Part shown: positions 1-5,652 of the stretch, piece by piece
How the letters are laid out: every line of letters starts with the position of its first letter
Position numbering within the stretch: position 1 is the first letter of the stretch
NCBI GenBank assembly: GCA_018061585.1
Contig: JAGOTU010000036.1
Coordinates: 1-8,100 of the forward strand
Origin: Minisyncoccota bacterium
GTDB lineage: Bacteria; Patescibacteriota; Minisyncoccia; Phycocordibacterales; UBA2100
DNA: 8,100 nucleotides
Reading direction: 5' to 3'
Position numbers and translations under genes: made by a program
Notes under the pieces: model-generated
Seen by the model: only the letters and a program-made list of their open reading frames with translations
What the model was told of the DNA's origin: nothing
The model's database searches: none

Positions 1-644
1 TGTTCGTACGTGCTGTAGGATGCGCCGTTGGCAAGATCCAGTGTCTTTGCTTCGTACGCATTCGGCGTATTGTTGCCGACCGGTCCGATGGAATACGGAT
101 CCGTACCCGGATTTCCGCCGATCACATTCGACGCCTGGTAGTTTGCCTGCATCGGGAACACCGCGCTCCCGCTCGATGATGCGGTGGCATGTGTGCCGTC
201 AACATATTTCACGATCGTAACCGCGGAAGTGGTTGCGGCTGTCGGTGCACATGTCGCATTCCACACAATGATGTACTTGTCAGTCGTGATGTTCGTCAGA
301 GCGGGGCTCGTGGTTGAAGAGCTGCTCGATGCGGCTCCGGCGAGCGTATCCCCGCTCGTGTACCCCACCAATCGATATTGCGAGCCGGCTGCACAGTCCG
401 GGCCTACGACTGCTCCGGTCGATGTGCTGGTCTGTTCACTCGCGCTGTAGCTTGCGCCGGATGTCATTTCCGCAGTTGTCGCTTCGTACGGATTCGGATT
501 GTTGAATCCGGTCGGACTGAGCGAGAACGTGCCGCTACCCGAGCCGGTGCTCGTGGAATTCCATGTCGCCATGATCGGGAACGAAGACGTTGCCGTGGAT
601 GTGGCATGCGCGCCGTCGATGTATTTCACGATCGTAACCGTGAC
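1..644 (-). repeat. Tandem ~139-codon protein repeats inside the surface protein gene
   Basis: Unit 1 spans about 228-644 and unit 2 about 1-227 (cut off). The 17-nt string tttcacgatcgtaaccg occurs at 207-223 and again at 624-640, exactly 417 nt (139 codons) apart. The pairs gcttcgtacg at 49 and 481, and tgttc at 1 and 433, are 432 nt apart, so a 5-codon indel lies inside the unit. Identity is patchy outside these blocks, which points to an old duplication kept by selection on the protein. Confidence 0.8.
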
Positions 645-1283
645 CGGTGCCGGCGAGAAGTTGTAGGTCGCGCTGTTGATCATCACGTTGTCGATGAGCG
701 TCGTCTGCTCATTGTCTCCGCCGGACGCTGCTGCGCTCCAGCCGGAGTCGACTACGATACTGATTCCGAGGATTTTGCCCGCAAGCACGTCGGCAGGAGC
801 CTGACTATAGGTCCCGAGTGGTCCGCCGAGCTGTGTGAAGTCCCAGCGCCCCGCATCGTTATTACCGATGAGATTGCCGGACGGAGTCCACGTGTTCTGG
901 CTGCAACCCGTAAAGCTCGGAGACGGTCCGAGGTATACAAATATATTGCCGTCAGAAACACTGTCGTTGTTCTTGTCTATTCGGATCTGGAATCGCGGAG
1001 ATCCGGCTCCGCAGTTGTCGTCGGTCACATTGAAGTCCGTGCTCAGCTGTGAAAGCGAGCTGAACGTAGTGCCGTTGGCATCGTCAAAACTGATGCCACT
1101 GAAGTCGTCGGTCGTGGTCGCGTTGCCGGTGTTTGAAACGAGTACGACGTTATCTGCTCCCTGGGTAGCGCCCCCGAAGAGCGATGACGCTGCCTGAGAA
1201 ATAGTTGCTCCGGAGAGAAGGACCGCGAAGACCATCGCGACCGCTATCAATCCGGAAAGAAGTAATGATGTTGTTCTGGTCAT
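1..1283 (-). CDS. Exported surface protein with ~139-residue tandem repeats (partial, C-terminus beyond left edge)
   Basis: The reading frame runs open from an ATG at 1281-1283 to the left edge, giving 427 complete codons and no stop, so the C-terminus is missing. Residues 1-31 form a signal peptide: a short basic start (MTRTT), a hydrophobic core and a likely cut after ISQA. Residues 33-213 are a non-repeated, Ser/Thr/Asn/Gly-rich, probably beta-sandwich domain. It has a D103-x-N105-x-D107 loop that resembles a calcium-binding loop and cysteines at 91 and 127. From residue 214 a repeat begins with VTVTIVKYIDG and recurs at 353 as SAVTIVKYVDG; each unit has FPM/FPI, PYEA or AYEA, and GASYS motifs. 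The repeats resemble prealbumin-like/SpaA-like beta repeats that I recall from Patescibacteria surface proteins; this was not checked by search. No Shine-Dalgarno is visible before the ATG. It is probably cell-surface exposed; the anchor is not seen because the end is cut off. Confidence 0.85.
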   Translation of the reverse strand, partial: MTRTTSLLLSGLIAVAMVFAVLLSGATISQAASSLFGGATQGADNVVLVSNTGNATTTDDFSGISFDDANGTTFSSLSQLSTDFNVTDDNCGAGSPRFQIRIDKNNDSVSDGNIFVYLGPSPSFTGCSQNTWTPSGNLIGNNDAGRWDFTQLGGPLGTYSQAPADVLAGKILGISIVVDSGWSAAASGGDNEQTTLIDNVMINSATYNFSPAPVTVTIVKYIDGAHATSTATSSFPIMATWNSTSTGSGSGTFSLSPTGFNNPNPYEATTAEMTSGASYSASEQTSTSTGAVVGPDCAAGSQYRLVGYTSGDTLAGAASSSSSTTSPALTNITTDKYIIVWNATCAPTAATTSAVTIVKYVDGTHATASSSGSAVFPMQANYQASNVIGGNPGTDPYSIGPVGNNTPNAYEAKTLDLANGASYSTYE

Positions 1284-1388
1284 ATTTTTTAAGTTACGTT
1301 GAACTGATAACTACACATTCCGTTTGATTACTTGATCGGGAATGTCGACTGCCTACAAACTGGTAATCACTAACGAATAACGAGGTGG

Positions 1389-1450
1389 GCCCCCGGCAAA
1401 AGCTGTTCCGACGAAGAGCTCTTACCGGGGGCGAGGTTCCCGAAGGAACC
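1389..1450 (-). terminator. Two adjacent strong RNA hairpins between two surface-protein genes
   Basis: On the minus strand, just downstream of the gene ending at 1483, there are two hairpins. The first (1435-1450) is GGUUCC-UUCG-GGAACC, a 6-bp stem closed by the very stable C(UUCG)G tetraloop. The second has arms 1417-1432 and 1389-1404 with a 12-nt loop and forms a 16-bp stem; two of the pairs are G-U wobbles that exist only in minus-strand RNA (they would be A-C mismatches in plus-strand RNA). No U-run follows, so it may be an atypical terminator, an mRNA-stability barrier or an intercistronic control element. The rest of 1284-1482 shows no convincing gene or promoter. Confidence 0.5.
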
Positions 1451-1482
1451 CCGATCCCGTTCAACAAGCCGCTCAAAAATGA

Positions 1483-2208
1483 CTAGTGTCGAACACGCAC
1501 AAGCGTCGTGTTCATGATGTTGATCGCACCTGCGTTCGAAGTAGAGCTGCCCGTGTAGACTTCTCCACCGGAGCTCCCTTCGCCGCCGTCACCACCGTTG
1601 CCGGCTGTTGCGCCTCCGTTGTTGTTGTTGCCGCTGCCGTCAACCTCAATATCTCCCGCCCAGCCGCCGCTTCCTCCACGGCTTCCGCGTGCGCGGTTAT
1701 CGCCCGTGACTGCTGCAGCTTCGGTTCCGTTGATGATCATGCTCACTCCTTCGTCGTTATTGGTGTCTACCGTAACGCTCGAGCTATTCATGTCTTCATC
1801 GCAACCGCAGTTGCCGTCGGATCCAAGATCGACCTCTGTGCTATTGAGGATGTTCTCCGTTCCTGCGTCAGCCATGGCATCACCCGTTTCTATGAGTCCG
1901 CCTGCAGCTGCATTACCGCCGTCACCACCGTTGCCGGCAGTTGCACCTCCGTTATTGAAGTCGCCGCTGCCGTTCTGGATGTCCCCACCGGAACCGCCTC
2001 GCCCACCGCGGCTACCCCCGGCAGTGTTGTTACCGGTCGCTGCTACCGCCGAGGTGGTGTTGGCGATCATGCCGGAATTCTGACTGGTAATAGTGATCGA
2101 ACTAGAATTCATGTCTGCGAATGCAAGTGGTGCAATCGCGAACGCACCCAAGGCTGTCGCTGCTGCCGTAGCAAGAGCCGCAGACTTTCGAAATATTGTG
2201 CTTTTCAT
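1483..2208 (-). CDS. Secreted Gly/Asn-rich protein with two ~107-residue repeats, unknown function
   Basis: The 241-aa product starts at the ATG at 2206-2208. This start is chosen because it puts a classic signal peptide first (MKSTIFRKSA, an Ala-rich core, cut near AFA at residue 31). An in-frame upstream extension to 2409 would bury that signal peptide and run through hairpins. The mature protein consists of two copies of one module, each opening with DMNSSS (residues 32 and 139). Each continues through a TGxN segment, a GSRGG/GGxGGDI stretch, the block GGATAGNGGDGG (residues 87 and 198), then a TG-containing segment and an Asn/Thr-rich end. An acidic linker at about 129-138 contains CGCDED, the only cysteines. 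The composition (Gly, Asn, Ala, Ser, few hydrophobics) suggests a beta-solenoid or poly-Gly-helix type structural or adhesive protein. There is no sorting motif or C-terminal TM segment; it ends in VRVRH, so it is either released or held non-covalently. I do not recognise a named family. Confidence 0.85.
   Translation of the reverse strand: MKSTIFRKSAALATAAATALGAFAIAPLAFADMNSSSITITSQNSGMIANTTSAVAATGNNTAGGSRGGRGGSGGDIQNGSGDFNNGGATAGNGGDGGNAAAGGLIETGDAMADAGTENILNSTEVDLGSDGNCGCDEDMNSSSVTVDTNNDEGVSMIINGTEAAAVTGDNRARGSRGGSGGWAGDIEVDGSGNNNNGGATAGNGGDGGEGSSGGEVYTGSSTSNAGAINIMNTTLVRVRH
1492..2115 (-). repeat. Internal duplication of a ~107-codon module
   Basis: The two copies correspond to residues 32-128 and 139-239 of the secreted Gly/Asn-rich protein. 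At DNA level the string gtcaccaccgttgccgg is identical at 1588 and 1921 (333 nt, 111 codons apart) and is followed by near-identical bases. Protein-level start-to-start spacing is 107 residues, so a few codons of indel separate the copies. Confidence 0.75.
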
Positions 2209-2253
2209 ATGATGTGTATTCTTTAACAATTTTGTAATAAGTAATGTTTTGCT

Positions 2254-2402
2254 TTCACATAACGCGAACGCATGTTCATCGACCTTTGATCGAACTTGCA
2301 CAGAATGCGACGAGTGCGGTGAACCGATGATGAACGCGGCGCGGCATTGTATTAATCCAATCATCATCCAGGTCGTTGTATGTGAAGTCATCTTCACATA
2401 AC
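2254..2402. repeat. Short repeats TTCACATAAC flanking the upstream region of the secreted protein gene
   Basis: The decamer ttcacataac occurs at 2254-2263 and 2393-2402. The inverse tatgtgaa lies at 2379-2386, where it forms a 9-bp stem with the second copy. The first copy sits about 45-55 nt upstream of the ATG at 2208, in an AT-rich stretch. The copies could be binding sites for a regulator or a chance result of the hairpin sequence. The 2209-2450 gap otherwise shows no gene. Confidence 0.35.
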
Positions 2403-2430
2403 AGAACACGGCCCTGTTGGGGCCGTGTTC
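2379..2430 (-). terminator. Two adjacent hairpins downstream of the LPXTG-like surface protein gene
   Basis: On the minus strand after the stop at 2451 comes a perfect 11-bp stem (arms 2420-2430 and 2404-2414, 5-nt loop) with a GC-rich core. A second perfect 9-bp stem follows (arms 2392-2400 and 2379-2387, 4-nt loop). A further possible stem (2463-2470 with 2439-2446) places the TAG stop codon in its loop. Bases after the first stem are TGTTATGTG, a poor U-tract. Intrinsic termination is plausible but not certain. Confidence 0.45.
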
Positions 2431-2450
2431 CTGGATCGTCGCGCGCGATC

Positions 2451-3638
2451 CTAGATCTTTTTGCGCGCGAGAACGATATACGATGCGCCAAGGAGCATCG
2501 CGAATCCCGAGTACAAGAGGATCAAACGAGTGTCTGTCGAATCCCCTGCTCCTGTGTTCGGCACCCCTGGCATCTCGATCGTGTTACCGAGCACCTCGCC
2601 TGGCGAGAATCCGCCGCCACCGAGGACGGGGCCCGCTGTCGAGATCGGACCATTGCCGCCGCCTCCACCTCCCCCGCCGCTTGAAACTCCGCCGCTTGGT
2701 GTGCCTCCTCCTCCACAATTACTTACGCAACCGCCGCCTCCACAGTTCTCTGTGCATCCACCCCCGCCCCCCGGTGTGGTCGACGACATATTGGTAAATG
2801 TGCAGGTTACCGTGTCCCCAGAGGAAATAGTGAACTGCCACCCGAGCGCGCCGCTCACTGCTCCTGTTGTAGTCGCATTCGATATACAGACGCGCCCTGT
2901 CTGGGTCCAGCCCGCTCCGAGAGCATCTTCGGAGATCGTGAATGAACCCGGATTCACAAGGAATTGCACAGTCGCGGTGTTACCCGATGTCGTAACTGTG
3001 GTTGTTCCGGATTGAGTACCCGCGATCGTGAATCCGAACGCTCCTTCGCCGCCGATCGTGTTCTTAACCAGGACCACGCGTGTAGAGTTCGGAGTTGTAG
3101 TTCCACCGGGCGGAGGACACTCGCTCGAATATGTGGGGATCGGCCACCCCATGCCTTGGAGTAGCACACACTTGACGAATGGCCCGATCGCGGAAGTTCC
3201 GTTACCGGATATACCGCCGCTCTGCGTGATCGAATCTGCGATCTGTGCACCAAGGCCAGAAGTAGAAGTAGCGGTCGATGTAGCTCGGTCGATCAGATCA
3301 CCGATGTCAGGAATGTTATCGAAGATCCCTGCGATACCGCCCGGGATCGTGCTGGTGCTCGTTGTTGATCCGGATACCGATGATGTTGTTGAAGCGCTTT
3401 CCGAGCGCGCTCGGGATATCTCGTCGAACACGTCACGTACGTTAACGCGCATCGTGGGGGTCGATACGCAATCAAGAGCGGAAGACGAGCTTGATGCTGC
3501 GCCCGAGCATGGCATATTATTCGTGTCTGCATGAGCTGAGAGCGCGCCGATACACGCGAACGCAAAAAAGACCGACATGAGGAATAAGACTGAGCGACTG
3601 ATAAAAAGACCGCCTATGCGGGAAAGTGTTGATCTCAT
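2451..3638 (-). CDS. LPXTG-like cell-surface protein with SpaA/prealbumin-like domain
   Basis: This 395-aa protein has a signal peptide (residues 1-37, cut after SAHA). A Ser/Thr-rich region with many short TSTST-like tracts follows to about residue 180. A SpaA/prealbumin-like beta domain lies at about 186-284: it begins TRVVLVKNTIGGEG, includes FTISED and GAGWTQTG, and ends VTCTFTNMS. Residues 288-333 are an almost pure glycine spacer containing two GGGGCxxNCGGGG units (Cys 295, 299, 304, 308). The C-terminus is a sortase-type signal: VPNTG at 359-363, a hydrophobic segment at 372-390 and RKK at 392-394. VPNTG departs from LPXTG at the first position. By family knowledge a sortase would cleave T-G and anchor the protein to the envelope; no sortase is in the window. 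No clear Shine-Dalgarno precedes the ATG at 3636-3638. It heads the minus-strand run of three exported-protein genes. Confidence 0.88.
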   Translation of the reverse strand: MRSTLSRIGGLFISRSVLFLMSVFFAFACIGALSAHADTNNMPCSGAASSSSSALDCVSTPTMRVNVRDVFDEISRARSESASTTSSVSGSTTSTSTIPGGIAGIFDNIPDIGDLIDRATSTATSTSGLGAQIADSITQSGGISGNGTSAIGPFVKCVLLQGMGWPIPTYSSECPPPGGTTTPNSTRVVLVKNTIGGEGAFGFTIAGTQSGTTTVTTSGNTATVQFLVNPGSFTISEDALGAGWTQTGRVCISNATTTGAVSGALGWQFTISSGDTVTCTFTNMSSTTPGGGGGCTENCGGGGCVSNCGGGGTPSGGVSSGGGGGGGGNGPISTAGPVLGGGGFSPGEVLGNTIEMPGVPNTGAGDSTDTRLILLYSGFAMLLGASYIVLARKKI

Positions 3639-3648
3639 AGGGTCTCAT

Positions 3649-3669
3649 CTTCATCCGCAGGCGATGAAG
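3649..3669 (-). other. Small hairpin in the 5' leader of the LPXTG-like protein gene
   Basis: Arms 3649-3655 (cttcatc) and 3663-3669 (gatgaag) form a 7-bp stem with a 7-nt loop, ending 10 nt before the start codon on the minus strand. It could affect translation start. The signal is short and could be chance. Confidence 0.3.
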
Positions 3670-3707
3670 GAGTAGTGAACGGTCACGCTTGAGGTCGGCC
3701 CATTCTA

Positions 3708-3736
3708 TAGACAATGAATCTTTTGTGTGATATAAT
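3708..3736 (+). promoter_or_regulatory. Sigma70-type promoter TAGACA-17-TATAAT
   Basis: The -35 box TAGACA (3708-3713, one mismatch to TTGACA), a 17-nt spacer and a perfect TATAAT (3731-3736) make the best promoter in the window. Transcription should start near 3743. This lies downstream of an in-frame ATG at 3714, which argues that translation starts at 3777 instead. Confidence 0.75.
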
Positions 3737-3764
3737 TGAAACTGGTAAACAACTCATCAACCTC

Positions 3765-3769
3765 GAGGA
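3765..3769 (+). promoter_or_regulatory. Shine-Dalgarno deciding the small ORF start
   Basis: GAGGA lies 7 nt before the ATG at 3777, ideal spacing. Few other genes in this window have a recognisable site, so it strongly supports the 50-codon reading frame. Confidence 0.7.
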
Positions 3770-3776
3770 TAACCAG

Positions 3777-3929
3777 ATGTGGGTCACACTTCCCTTCGTT
3801 CCCGGCGTCGGCGTTCATCAGGTTCTTCTGCCGAAGAACTTCAAGAAATCTCTCGCCGACTTTGCGACGATCAAGGATTTTCTGAAAGCGGTTCGCGATG
3901 AGCACGCCCGCGATCACGCATCGCGCTGA
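3777..3929 (+). CDS. Small protein of 50 residues, unknown function
   Basis: The ORF starts at the ATG at 3777, behind a Shine-Dalgarno and about 35 nt after the predicted transcript start, and ends with TGA at 3927-3929. The product begins MWVTLPFVPGVGVHQVLLPK, a hydrophobic, probably beta-forming stretch with Pro/Gly turns. It continues with an amphipathic, likely helical part (roughly residues 22-43, containing FKKSLADF, TIKDFLKAV) and a charged tail RDEHARDHASR rich in Arg, His and Asp. There is no signal peptide, TM segment or cysteine, so it should be cytosolic. An in-frame ATG at 3714 would give 71 residues, but the promoter overlaps its first codons. I recognise no family. The gene fills a self-contained unit with its own promoter and terminator; the transcript (~235 nt) could alternatively act as RNA. 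Confidence 0.65.
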   Translation: MWVTLPFVPGVGVHQVLLPKNFKKSLADFATIKDFLKAVRDEHARDHASR

Positions 3930-3948
3930 TCATTCGATCTTTCCAGAT

Positions 3949-3980
3949 AAAAGACTGCGTTCGCGCGGTCTTTTCGTTTT
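3949..3980 (+). terminator. Rho-independent terminator of the small ORF
   Basis: Arms 3949-3959 (aaaagactgcg) and 3964-3974 (cgcggtctttt) form an 11-bp stem with one T-G wobble around a TTCG loop. The T-rich tail ttttcgttttt follows at once. It lies 20 nt after the small ORF stop and ends 22 nt before the next start codon. Confidence 0.85.
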
Positions 3981-3985
3981 TGGGC

Positions 3986-3994
3986 TGTTACAAT
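3986..3994 (+). promoter_or_regulatory. Extended -10 element (TGtTACAAT) for the FAD oxidase unit
   Basis: TG-N-TACAAT ends 8 nt before the ATG at 4003. No good -35 is present because the preceding bases belong to the terminator. Initiation 7-9 nt after the -10 would begin at or within two bases of the ATG, giving a leaderless mRNA; there is no Shine-Dalgarno. Confidence 0.5.
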
Positions 3995-4002
3995 TCCTCT
4001 AT

Positions 4003-5652
4003 ATGGACCTTCGCGAGAGACTCGCACACCTTATCAAAGGTGATGTTGTCGATGATGCGGAAACGCTAAAGAAATACAGTCGCGACACGAGTGTGTTCGA
4101 ACGCACACCGAAGGTCGTCGTGTTCCCCAAAGGCGAAGACGATGTCTCTGCGATCATAAAATACACGCACGACGCGCGAGAACGAGGCGAAGACGTCTCC
4201 GTCGTTGCACGCTCTGCCGGGACCGACATGACAGGCGGACCGCTCACCCGGTCTATTTCGCTCGCGTTCACGAAGTATATGAACAAGATCATCAAGGTAG
4301 ATGACAAAGCGGTAACGGCTCAGCCGGGCGTCTATTATAGAGACCTTGAAAAGGAGACGCTTTCAAAAACAGGTAAGATCATCCCCTCCTACCCTGCATC
4401 ACGCATGCTGTGCGCGTTTGGCGGCATGATATCCAACAATTCCGGTGGCGAACTCACGCTTCGCTATGGCAAGACAAATGATTACGTACGAAATCTGAAG
4501 GTCGTCCTCTCTGACGGTTCCCGTGCTGAACTGCGTCCCATGTCATTCACAGAAGCGGAGCAAAAGGCACAGGAGCCGACCCTGGAAGGCACTATCTACC
4601 GCGATATTCGCGCGCTCCTCGAAAAGTACGAAGGCGAGATCCTCGCCGCAAAGCCGACCGTAACCAAGAATTCCGCCGGGTATTCGCTCTGGAACGTAAT
4701 GGATCGCAAGACCAACACATTCGATCTGACTCAGCTCGTGTGCGGCTCGCAGGGCACGCTTGCAGTAGTTACCGAGGGCACGGTTGGGATCGTAAAGATG
4801 AAAGAGCATCGTGCGATGCTTGTTATATTCCTCTCCGACATGAACATCCTGCCCGAGATCGTGCGCCGCGTACTGGAACACGGACCGGAATCATTTGAGT
4901 CCTACGACGATCAGACATTCAAACTGGCGGTACGGTTCATACCGCAGATCATCGGCCACTTCGGATTCTCGCAAATGATCAAGCTCGGGTTCGCATTCAT
5001 TCCGGAGATGTGGATGGTACTCACCGGTGGCGTACCAAAGCTCGTCCTGATGGCGGAATTCGCCGAGGATACTGACGAAGAAGCGATAGAAAAAGCGCGC
5101 GCCGCCCGTATGGCCTTGCACGGTCTCGCAGTATCCACCAAGCTCGCGAAATCCGAGGCACAGGCAGCAAAGTACTGGACGATCCGCCGTGAATCATTCG
5201 CACTCTTGCGCAAGAACCTCAAGGGCCTCTACGCAGCGCCCTTTATCGATGACCTCGTCGTGCACCCGGATAACTACCCGCAATTCATACCTGAGCTCTA
5301 CGCACTATTGAACGAGCACCACCTCTTGTACACCATCGCCGGGCATATAGGTGACGCAAATTTTCACATTATTCCCCTTATGAATATGAAAGATCCGAGA
5401 CACCGGCGTGAGATCATCGAACTACAACCAAAAGTGTACGAGATCGTCGCGAAGTACAAGGGCTCGATCACGGGAGAACACAATGACGGCATCATCCGTA
5501 CGCCGTACCTCGGCATCATGTACGGAGAAACAATGATCAAACTCTTTGAAGAAACAAAAAGGATCTTCGATCCCCTGGGCGTGCTCAATCCCGGCAAGAA
5601 AACAGGCGGCACCATCGACGATATTAAGAACTCAATGATCCAAAATGTATAA
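4003..5652 (+). CDS. FAD-linked oxidase/dehydrogenase, GlcD/D-lactate dehydrogenase type
   Basis: The 549-aa flavoprotein starts at ATG 4003 (MDLRERL). The longer in-frame start at 3898 would overlap the small ORF and cross a terminator. The N-terminal PCMH-type FAD-binding domain (about 36-265) shows the pyrophosphate loop RSAGTDMTGG (70-79), GGMISNNSGG with RYGKTNDYV (140-162) and GSQGTLAVVTEGTV (248-261). The C-terminal FAD-oxidase domain shows AGHIGDANFH (446-455), GEHNDGIIRTP (491-501) and FDPLGVLNPGK (522-532). A hydrophobic stretch at about 312-350 may dip into the membrane, as in membrane-bound D-lactate dehydrogenases. Family members oxidise 2-hydroxy acids (D-lactate, glycolate, D-2-hydroxyglutarate) and pass electrons to quinone, cytochrome or an Fe-S partner. 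The substrate cannot be told from sequence. No Fe-S domain is fused, unlike YdiJ-type proteins. The stop overlaps the next gene by 8 nt, so the two are probably translationally coupled. Confidence 0.9.
   Translation: MDLRERLAHLIKGDVVDDAETLKKYSRDTSVFERTPKVVVFPKGEDDVSAIIKYTHDARERGEDVSVVARSAGTDMTGGPLTRSISLAFTKYMNKIIKVDDKAVTAQPGVYYRDLEKETLSKTGKIIPSYPASRMLCAFGGMISNNSGGELTLRYGKTNDYVRNLKVVLSDGSRAELRPMSFTEAEQKAQEPTLEGTIYRDIRALLEKYEGEILAAKPTVTKNSAGYSLWNVMDRKTNTFDLTQLVCGSQGTLAVVTEGTVGIVKMKEHRAMLVIFLSDMNILPEIVRRVLEHGPESFESYDDQTFKLAVRFIPQIIGHFGFSQMIKLGFAFIPEMWMVLTGGVPKLVLMAEFAEDTDEEAIEKARAARMALHGLAVSTKLAKSEAQAAKYWTIRRESFALLRKNLKGLYAAPFIDDLVVHPDNYPQFIPELYALLNEHHLLYTIAGHIGDANFHIIPLMNMKDPRHRREIIELQPKVYEIVAKYKGSITGEHNDGIIRTPYLGIMYGETMIKLFEETKRIFDPLGVLNPGKKTGGTIDDIKNSMIQNV

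Noticed and set aside
1..700. CRISPR-like regular spacing of repeats
   Set aside because: The repeated blocks are 417-432 nt apart, in frame, and part of a protein repeat. There are no short direct repeats with unique spacers.
378..1052. Long plus-strand open frame of 224 codons
   Set aside because: It is antisense to the surface-protein gene, which has a signal peptide and repeats. The plus frame is Arg/Cys-rich with no recognisable motif.
1294..1476. Minus-strand 60-codon frame between two surface genes
   Set aside because: It consists largely of the two hairpins, its composition is unlike a protein, and it has no ribosome site.
1486..2226. Plus-strand open frame of 246 codons
   Set aside because: It is antisense to the Gly/Asn-rich protein. 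Openness is a by-product of GGC/AAC-rich codons, and it has no start signals or domains.
2209..2409. N-terminal extension of the Gly/Asn-rich protein to 2409
   Set aside because: It would place 67 residues before a perfect signal peptide and start inside a hairpin stem.
2640..2780. G-quadruplex potential on the minus strand in the glycine-codon tract
   Set aside because: G-runs are mostly of two bases and are explained by GGN codons. There is no sign of selection beyond coding.
2461..3015. Plus-strand Pro-rich open frame of 184 codons
   Set aside because: It mirrors the poly-Gly coding region of the LPXTG-like protein on the other strand. The proline runs are simply the complement of glycine codons.
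3714..3776. Longer start of the small ORF at 3714
   Set aside because: The -35/-10 promoter overlaps these codons and the predicted transcript begins after them. The 3777 start has an SD at ideal spacing. The longer form is not fully excluded if another promoter exists upstream.
3705..3917. Minus-strand 70-codon frame opposite the small ORF
   Set aside because: It runs against the promoter and the Shine-Dalgarno, and it has no start signal of its own.
3898..4002. N-terminal extension of the FAD oxidase
   Set aside because: It passes through the stop of the small ORF and a clear terminator. Family homology begins after MDLRERL.
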